Below, piece after piece: positions 58,828-64,000 of a stretch of 64,000 nucleotides of DNA. Position numbers and translations under genes: made by a program. Within the stretch, counting starts at the first letter, position 1. Every line of letters starts with the position of its first letter. Origin of the DNA: Neisseria mucosa (GTDB lineage Bacteria > Pseudomonadota > Gammaproteobacteria > Burkholderiales > Neisseriaceae); NCBI GenBank assembly GCA_003028315.1, contig CP028150.1, positions 372,001 to 436,000 on the forward strand, written 5' to 3'. Below the pieces are notes generated by a model. The model saw nothing but the letters and a program-made list of their open reading frames with translations, was not told the DNA's origin and made no database searches.

Positions 58828-59263
58828 GAAGGTCGTCTGAAACCAAGTTTTCGGTTTCAGACGACCTTTTACCGTATCAGTAATCTTGTTCCTTCCCCCG
58901 TCCGGCGGGGGAAGGTTAGGATGGGGGTGACTTTGCAGCTTTAGACAAATTCAAACTGGTTCAGCTCATAGAGCCACCCTCTCCCCAGCCCTCTCCCGCC
59001 AGACGGGAGAGGTGGTAGGCTGCACGTCTCGGCATAAATTTCTGCCTGACTACCGTCATTCCCGCCCCCACCTACGCGAGGACAGGCTACGACGTGAATC
59101 TACCTTTAAATTTCGGCAACTGTTTTTCAAACATCAGTTTCTTAGAATTTACGATGGATTCCCGCCTGCGCGGGAATGACGACAGCAGGGTGTTTGGCGT
59201 GATTTGTTTATAAGAAAAGGTCGTCTGAAAACCTTAGAATCGGGTTTTCAGACGACCTTTTGT
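58828..59263. repeat. Right copy of the composite repeat flanking the pentapeptide gene
   Basis: DUS hairpin (58829-58870), CCTTCCCCCGTCCGGCGGGG hairpin with GGTTAGGATGGGGGTG, GAGCCACCCTCTCCCC and its hairpin, a degenerate dRS3 (about 59056-59085), TTTTTCAAACATCAGTTTCT, a dRS3 (59157-59176), TTTATAAGAAAAGGTCGTCT and the DUS hairpin that terminates pntB (59216-59262). Same order as the left copy. No gene in the 534-bp gap. Confidence 0.85.
59216..59262. terminator. DUS hairpin terminator of pntB
   Basis: AAAAGGTCGTCTGAAAACC...GGTTTTCAGACGACCTTTT, 17 bp past the pntB stop (minus strand). Confidence 0.85.
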
Positions 59264-59278
59264 CTTGGTTTCTAAATG

Positions 59279-60664
59279 TTATTTCTTCAATTCCGCCAAA
59301 ATCTCATCAACGGTTTTCTTCGCGTCGCCGAAGCACATCACGCTGTTTTCGTTGAAGAACAGCGGGTTTTGTACGCCTGCGTAGCCGGTGTTCATTGAGC
59401 GTTTGAAGACGACGACTTCTTTTGCCTTCCACACTTCCAACACTGGCATGCCGGCAATCGGGCTGTTCGGGTCGGTTTGGGCGGCGGGGTTGACGGTGTC
59501 GTTCGCGCCGATAACCAGCACTACGTCGGTTTCGGGGAAGTCGTCGTTGATTTCGTCCATTTCCAAAACGATGTCGTAGGGGACTTTGGCTTCGGCGAGC
59601 AGTACGTTCATATGACCGGGCAGGCGGCCGGCGACGGGGTGGATGCCGAAGCGTACTTCGGTGCCGTTTTTACGCAAAAGCTCGGTGATTTCGGCAACGG
59701 GGTATTGTGCCTGCGCCACTGCCATACCGTAGCCCGGGGTAATGATGACGCTGCTTGCGTTGCGCAGCATTTCGGCGACTTCGGCGGGTTTGGCTTCGCG
59801 GTATTCGCCGACTTCTTGGCTGCCTGAGGCTGCGGCGGAACCGTCGGTACCGAAGCCGCCTGCAATCACGGAGATGAAGGAGCGGTTCATGGCTTTACAC
59901 ATGATGTAGGACAGAATCGCGCCGCTGGAGCCGACCAGCGCGCCGATGACGATGAGCAGGTCGTTGGAGAGCATGAAGCCTGCCGCTGCGGCCGCCCAGC
60001 CGGAGTAGGAGTTCAGCATGGACACGACCACGGGCATATCTGCGCCGCCGATGGAGGCGACCAAGTGCCAGCCAAATGCGAGGGCGATCAGGGTCATCAG
60101 AATCAGGATGAAGCCGCTGCCGTCAACGGATACGAACACCAGCATCAGGATAAAGGATAAAACCAATGCGGCGAGGTTGAGCTTGTGTTTGGCGGGCAGT
60201 TGCAGCGGCGCGCTGCTGATTTTGCCGTTGAGCTTGCCGAACGCGACCAGCGAGCCGGTAAAAGTTACGGCGCCGATGAAGATGCCCAAATAGACTTCGA
60301 CCAGATGGATGGTGTGCATATCGGATGAGATGTCGCCCGGCTCGATATAGCTGTTGAAGCCGACCAAAACCGCCGCCAAGCCGACGAAGCTGTGCAAGAG
60401 CGCAATCAGCTCGGGCATTTCGGTCATTTCTACTTTTTTGGCTTTGTAGATGCCGATGGCCGCGCCGATAAGCATGGCGATGATGATCCAGCCCAGTCCG
60501 TGGGTGTTTTCGGAAAACACGGTAACGAACAAGGCGACCGCCATCCCCGCTACGCCGGAATAACAGCCCTGCTTGGCGGTTTCCTGCTTGGACAGCCCCG
60601 CCAGCGAGAAGATGAACAGTATCGCGGCTACGATGTACGCCGCTGTAACGAGTCCTGAAGACAT
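59279..60664 (-). CDS. pntB: NAD(P) transhydrogenase subunit beta
   Basis: Proton-translocating transhydrogenase beta subunit: passes hydride from NADH to NADP+ using the proton gradient. The 461 residues carry eight to nine membrane helices (1-260) and the C-terminal NADP(H)-binding domain (about 285-461), with ITPGYGMAVAQAQYPVAEI (GxGxxA/V motif) and VLVIGANDTVNPAA. Full length. It is separated from pntA by MAPEG and GFA genes on the same strand, not directly adjacent as usual. Confidence 0.96.
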   Translation of the reverse strand: MSSGLVTAAYIVAAILFIFSLAGLSKQETAKQGCYSGVAGMAVALFVTVFSENTHGLGWIIIAMLIGAAIGIYKAKKVEMTEMPELIALLHSFVGLAAVLVGFNSYIEPGDISSDMHTIHLVEVYLGIFIGAVTFTGSLVAFGKLNGKISSAPLQLPAKHKLNLAALVLSFILMLVFVSVDGSGFILILMTLIALAFGWHLVASIGGADMPVVVSMLNSYSGWAAAAAGFMLSNDLLIVIGALVGSSGAILSYIMCKAMNRSFISVIAGGFGTDGSAAASGSQEVGEYREAKPAEVAEMLRNASSVIITPGYGMAVAQAQYPVAEITELLRKNGTEVRFGIHPVAGRLPGHMNVLLAEAKVPYDIVLEMDEINDDFPETDVVLVIGANDTVNPAAQTDPNSPIAGMPVLEVWKAKEVVVFKRSMNTGYAGVQNPLFFNENSVMCFGDAKKTVDEILAELKK

Positions 60665-60857
60665 GGTGATTCTCCAATTATTTGTGAAAGTAACTGATTG
60701 TGAAACAGGTATTAAGGCCGTCTGAAAAGGGTTTGATGGCGGATTCGCTTAGCCATCAACCGATTGAGCCGTTTGGGAATGACGGTTCGGGTATTTTTAT
60801 TTCATCCGCATCACTCCGTTGCCGCTGCATTTTCAGACGACCTCTGTATCGGGTTTC

Positions 60858-61259
60858 CTATCCGCCGCCGAATTGTGCCAAAAATTCTTCTTCGGTCAGC
60901 TTGGGCGTGTCGTTTGCCAGTTCGTAGTACGGGGCTTTGGCGTCGATGAAAATCTGCTCTTCTAATTTGAAATCGGCGTTGTCGGCAAACAGTCCGGCGA
61001 AGACGAAATAGCTGTCGTTCGGCAGGAAATGGTAGAACAGGTGTGTACCGCAGTTTTTGCAGAACGCGCGTTCCGCCCATTCGGACGACTGGTAGCGGGA
61101 GATGTTCGCTTCACCGTCGATTTTCGGCGGCTTGGCGGCAATCAGCGAAAACGTCGCGCCGCTGCCCCAAGTGCGGCACATTGAGCAATGGCAGGCGTGG
61201 ACGTGTTTGTCGTGTTCCACTTCTAAAGATACGTTGCCGCACAGGCATTTTGCTTTCAT
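60858..61259 (-). CDS. GFA family (glutathione-dependent formaldehyde-activating-like) protein
   Basis: A 133-residue zinc protein with the GFA/CENP-V-like Cys set: KCLCGNVSLEV, HACHCSMCRTW and AFCKNCGTHLFY. Start at 61259; a start at 61274 is possible. Lies between the MAPEG gene and pntB on the same strand. True formaldehyde activity is doubtful for most of the family; glutathione binding is inferred. Confidence 0.85.
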   Translation of the reverse strand: MKAKCLCGNVSLEVEHDKHVHACHCSMCRTWGSGATFSLIAAKPPKIDGEANISRYQSSEWAERAFCKNCGTHLFYHFLPNDSYFVFAGLFADNADFKLEEQIFIDAKAPYYELANDTPKLTEEEFLAQFGGG

Positions 61260-61292
61260 GGTCGAAATCCTCATATTCGAAAACTGGCTTCC

Positions 61293-61335
61293 AGGTCGTC
61301 TGAAAACTCGCTGCACTCGTTTTCAGACGACCCCG
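61293..61335. terminator. DUS hairpin between the MAPEG and GFA genes
   Basis: AGGTCGTCTGAAAACTCGCT...AGCGAGTTTTCAGACGACC-type stem (actual loop CGCTGCACTCG). Confidence 0.65.
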
Positions 61336-61338
61336 CTG

Positions 61339-61722
61339 TCAGACAGCGGCTACAAACAGCCCAATGGTGCAGACAAATCCGCCCGTCCACATTGCCGAAC
61401 GCAGGCTCGGTTTGTCTTTCAGATAGCTGAAAATATAAGCAATGCGGAAGGCGATGAACGATATTGCCAAAAGGTTGATGGTCGCTTGCGCGGCATTGCC
61501 TGTGGCGTGTGCCACCAAAACGGCGGCGGCAAACGGGGCGAACACTTCAAAACCGTTTTGCTGCGCGGCATTGGCGCGCGCCGACAAGCCTTGCGTGCGG
61601 GCGAGGAAATCGCGCGGATTTCGGTTGTCCGACGGCTGAAAACCGCCCTGCGCTTTGGCGATGAAGGAACAAAACAGCGGCAGCAGCGATGCGATCAGGA
61701 TGCACCAATAGGCTAAAGTCAT
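61339..61722 (-). CDS. MAPEG family membrane protein
   Basis: A 127-residue membrane protein with four helices (4-24, 55-75, 78-98, 108-127). Family motif region: NPRDFLARTQGLSARANAAQ and QNGFEVFAPFAAAVLVA, followed by FIAFRIAYIFSYL. MAPEG proteins bind glutathione and act on lipid-soluble electrophiles. Starts 4 bp after pntA ends, so it is probably translated from the pnt message. Confidence 0.88.
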   Translation of the reverse strand: MTLAYWCILIASLLPLFCSFIAKAQGGFQPSDNRNPRDFLARTQGLSARANAAQQNGFEVFAPFAAAVLVAHATGNAAQATINLLAISFIAFRIAYIFSYLKDKPSLRSAMWTGGFVCTIGLFVAAV

Positions 61723-61725
61723 GGT

Positions 61726-63267
61726 TTACCCTTTCCTAAACATATTCAACATCCGGCGCGTTACGAAGAAGCCGCCGAAGATGTTGATGCTGGCAATCAG
61801 GATGGCGATGAAGGCAAGCAGGGTAACGAAGCCGTTGCCTTGGCTGATTTGCAGCAGCGCGCCGACGACGATGATGCCGGAAATGGCGTTGGTTACGGAC
61901 ATCAGCGGGGTATGCAGCGAGTGGCTGACGTTCCAGACGACGTAGTAGCCGATAACGCAGGCGAGGACGAACACGATAAAGTGGTTCAAAAATGCTGCGG
62001 GCGCGACCGCACCGACCCACAGCACCAACACGGCGGCGATGACGGCGGGCGCGAGTTTCTTCCACAGGGGAACGGGTTTCGGCTCCGGCTTGGCGGCAGG
62101 CGCGGCTTTTTCAGACGACGTTTGCTGCGGCTGGGCGGAAACTTGAATCGGCGGAGGCGGGAAGGTGATTTCGCCGTCGCGGGTAACAGTCATATTTCGG
62201 ATAATCACGTCTTCAAAATCCAGCGTGATTTCGCCGTCTTTGTTCGGGCTTAACAGCTTGGTCAGGTTGACCAAGTTGGTGGCGTAAAGCTGGGAAGACT
62301 GTCCGGCAAGGCGGTTTGCCATGTCGGTGTAACCGATGATTTTTACGCCGTTGTCGGTCACGAACAATTCGCCCGGTTTGGTAAGTTCGCAGTTGCCGCC
62401 CGTTGCCGCCGCCAAATCGACGATGACGGAGCCGGATTTCATGCTTTCCACCATTTCTTTGGTAATCAGCTTGGGCGCGGGTTTGCCCGGAATGGCGGCG
62501 GTGGTGATGATGATGTCCACCTCTTTCGCCTGCTCGGCAAAGAGCTTCATCTCGGCGGCGATAAATTCGTCGCTCATCACTTTGGCGTAGCCGTCGCCGC
62601 TGCCGCCCGATTCTTGCGGGAAGTCGAGTTTCAGGAACTTGCCGCCCATCGATTCGATTTGTTCCGCCACTTCCAAGCGGGTATCAAACGCGCGCACCAC
62701 TGCGCCGAGCGAGTTTGCCGTACCGATTGCCGCCAAACCTGCCACACCTGCGCCAATCACCAAAACCTGCGCGGGCGGCACTTTGCCGGCGGCAGTGATT
62801 TGACCGGTGAAGAAACGGCCGAAGGCATTGGCGGCTTCAATTACGGCGCGATAGCCGCTGATGTTTGCCATCGAAGACAAAGCGTCTAAAGCCTGCGCAC
62901 GGGAAATGCGGGGCACCATGTCCATCGCCAGCGCGTTCACTTTCTTGGCGCGCAAGGCTTCGACCAAAGCCTCGTTTTGGCGCGGCCACAGGAAGCTGAC
63001 GATAGTTTGCCCTTCTTTGAGCAGCGGCAGCTCGCCTTCGGACGGCGCGTTGACCTTATAAATCAAAGGGCAGGCCCAAACCGTCGCTTTGTCGGCAACG
63101 GTCGCGCCTGCTGTTTGGTAAGCGGCATCGTCCAAACTCGCCGCCAAACCTGCGCCGCTTTCGACAACGGTTTCAAAGCCCAGTTTGCTCAACAGGGCAA
63201 CGGTGGCAGGCGTACAGGCGACGCGGGTTTCGCCGGATAATGACTCGCGTGGGATACCGATTTTCAT
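61726..63267 (-). CDS. pntA: NAD(P) transhydrogenase subunit alpha
   Basis: Alpha subunit of proton-translocating transhydrogenase. The 513 residues start MKIGIPRESLSGETRVACTP (alanine dehydrogenase/PNT N-terminal domain) and contain the NAD-binding VLVIGAGVAGLAAIGTANSLGA, the IGYTDMANRLAGQSS loop, a DUS-encoded linker (about 395-410) and C-terminal membrane helices (about 415-510). A single-chain alpha subunit as in E. coli. First gene of the minus-strand pnt cluster. Confidence 0.96.
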   Translation of the reverse strand: MKIGIPRESLSGETRVACTPATVALLSKLGFETVVESGAGLAASLDDAAYQTAGATVADKATVWACPLIYKVNAPSEGELPLLKEGQTIVSFLWPRQNEALVEALRAKKVNALAMDMVPRISRAQALDALSSMANISGYRAVIEAANAFGRFFTGQITAAGKVPPAQVLVIGAGVAGLAAIGTANSLGAVVRAFDTRLEVAEQIESMGGKFLKLDFPQESGGSGDGYAKVMSDEFIAAEMKLFAEQAKEVDIIITTAAIPGKPAPKLITKEMVESMKSGSVIVDLAAATGGNCELTKPGELFVTDNGVKIIGYTDMANRLAGQSSQLYATNLVNLTKLLSPNKDGEITLDFEDVIIRNMTVTRDGEITFPPPPIQVSAQPQQTSSEKAAPAAKPEPKPVPLWKKLAPAVIAAVLVLWVGAVAPAAFLNHFIVFVLACVIGYYVVWNVSHSLHTPLMSVTNAISGIIVVGALLQISQGNGFVTLLAFIAILIASINIFGGFFVTRRMLNMFRKG

Positions 63268-63485
63268 CTCTGAATCCTTTTTTAGGTTGTCTGTATATAA
63301 ATGTTAATATGTTTCATATAATTCCCTTATAGCGAATTTTTTGACGGCTGGCAATAGCTGCGGCGGATGGTTTACTTTTACGGTAAAGGTCGTCTGAAAG
63401 CTTATGTTTGCTGCCATTGATACGGGCTGGGGCTTGCGTTTCGTGTTAAAATCCTGTTTTAACAACATATAAAAGGAACACAATC

Positions 63486-63893
63486 ATGCGCCTGCTCCAC
63501 ACCATGCTGCGCGTCGGCAACCTTGAAAAATCCTTGGACTTTTATCAAAACGTTTTGGGCATGAAGCTCTTGCGCCGCCACGATTATCCGGAAGGCCGTT
63601 TCACGCTGGCTTTTGTCGGTTATGGCAGCGAAGCTGAAAATACGGTTTTGGAACTGACCCACAACTGGGATACCGAAAGCTACGATTTAGGCAACGCCTA
63701 CGGCCACATCGCTATCGAAGTGGACGATGCTTATAAAGCTTGCGAACGTGTAAAAGAGATGGGCGGAAAAGTCGTGCGCGAAGCAGGGCCGATGATGCAC
63801 GGCACGACCGTTATTGCTTTTGTTGAAGATCCCGACGGCTATAAAATCGAGTTTATTCAGAAAAACAGTGGCAATGATTCGGTGAAATACTGA
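63486..63893 (+). CDS. gloA: Lactoylglutathione lyase (glyoxalase I)
   Basis: Isomerises the methylglyoxal-glutathione hemithioacetal. The 135 residues equal E. coli GloA in length; metal ligands His5 (MRLLHTMLRV), Glu56 (TVLELTHN), His74 (YGHIAIEVDD) and Glu122 (YKIEFIQ) are all present, pointing to a Ni-type enzyme. An AAAAGGAACAC ribosome site precedes the start. Monocistronic, closed by a DUS hairpin. Confidence 0.97.
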   Translation: MRLLHTMLRVGNLEKSLDFYQNVLGMKLLRRHDYPEGRFTLAFVGYGSEAENTVLELTHNWDTESYDLGNAYGHIAIEVDDAYKACERVKEMGGKVVREAGPMMHGTTVIAFVEDPDGYKIEFIQKNSGNDSVKY

Positions 63894-63902
63894 TTTTTTG
63901 TC

Positions 63903-63959
63903 AAAAGGTCGTCTGAAACGTTTGGTGAAACCCGCCAAATCTGTTTCAGACGACCTTTA
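63903..63959. terminator. DUS hairpin terminator after gloA
   Basis: AAAAGGTCGTCTGAAACG ... CTGTTTCAGACGACCTTTA. Confidence 0.75.
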
Positions 63960-64000
63960 TCATATTTATCGGTTCGACCCTTTGACCATATCCATCAAAA

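Overview
The window is a chromosomal segment of a Neisseria. The 12-mer AGGTCGTCTGAA and its complement recur throughout, often as inverted pairs that form transcription terminators. This is the 'mucosa' dialect of the neisserial DNA uptake sequence (DUS), so a member of the N. mucosa / N. sicca / N. macacae group is the best guess. The meningococcal dialect GCCGTCTGAA occurs only sporadically. Correia elements, dRS3-type repeats, and neisserial forms of BamC, fHbp, MacAB and MnmC support the genus. The species call is inference.

Layout. 1-9.9 kb: core genes (bamC-dapA, azlCD, rlmB, an NAD-dependent L-lactate dehydrogenase, a factor H-binding-protein-like lipoprotein, a DUF1853 protein, trmJ, suhB-type phosphatase). 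10.0-14.9 kb: a complete type I secretion system (TolC-like channel, ABC exporter with a degenerate C39 domain, HlyD adaptor). 15.1-16.5 kb: cysN. 17.0-20.05 kb: an AT-rich, DUS-free, two-gene unit of unknown function whose first protein ends in a PLD-like HDRF module; it is a candidate undescribed defence-type system. 20.4-22.4 kb: an RTX protein, the likely cargo of the type I system. 22.7-23.6 kb: an IS630-family element with a -1 frameshift site. 23.6-34.6 kb: proA, waaF, a cold-shock/Excalibur membrane protein, mnmC, nadK, a UbiJ-like protein, an SDR protein, a hypothetical protein, gloB and a minor pilin. 34.9-42.3 kb: macAB, a glutathione transferase, small genes and an outer-membrane efflux lipoprotein.

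42.4-52.25 kb: a 9-kb island in the 3' end of tRNA-Leu(UAG). It carries a P4-type integrase, AlpA, an HTH protein, a small terminase subunit, a coiled-coil protein, a zinc-finger/Toprim primase, a DUF927 ATPase and an iteron-like GGTAACCAC array. I see no large terminase, capsid, tail or lysis genes. This is the gene set of a phage satellite (a PICI- or P4-like island). A 16-bp att core is repeated at both ends, and a truncated integrase beyond the left end shows that an older relative used the same site.

52.3-64 kb: a GAF protein, ribA, a Neisseria-type hypothetical protein, a low-molecular-weight phosphatase, a thioredoxin lipoprotein, a membrane-anchored pentapeptide-repeat protein flanked by two direct copies of a composite repeat (one holding a Correia-like element nested in another), the pntA/pntB transhydrogenase genes separated by MAPEG and GFA genes, and gloA.

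Functional links: the type I system with the RTX protein (export); macAB with the nearby outer-membrane factor (efflux); gloA, gloB and the glutathione transferase (glutathione-linked detoxification, scattered); and the satellite's replication, control and packaging modules on one strand. All calls come from reading the sequence; no database search was made.
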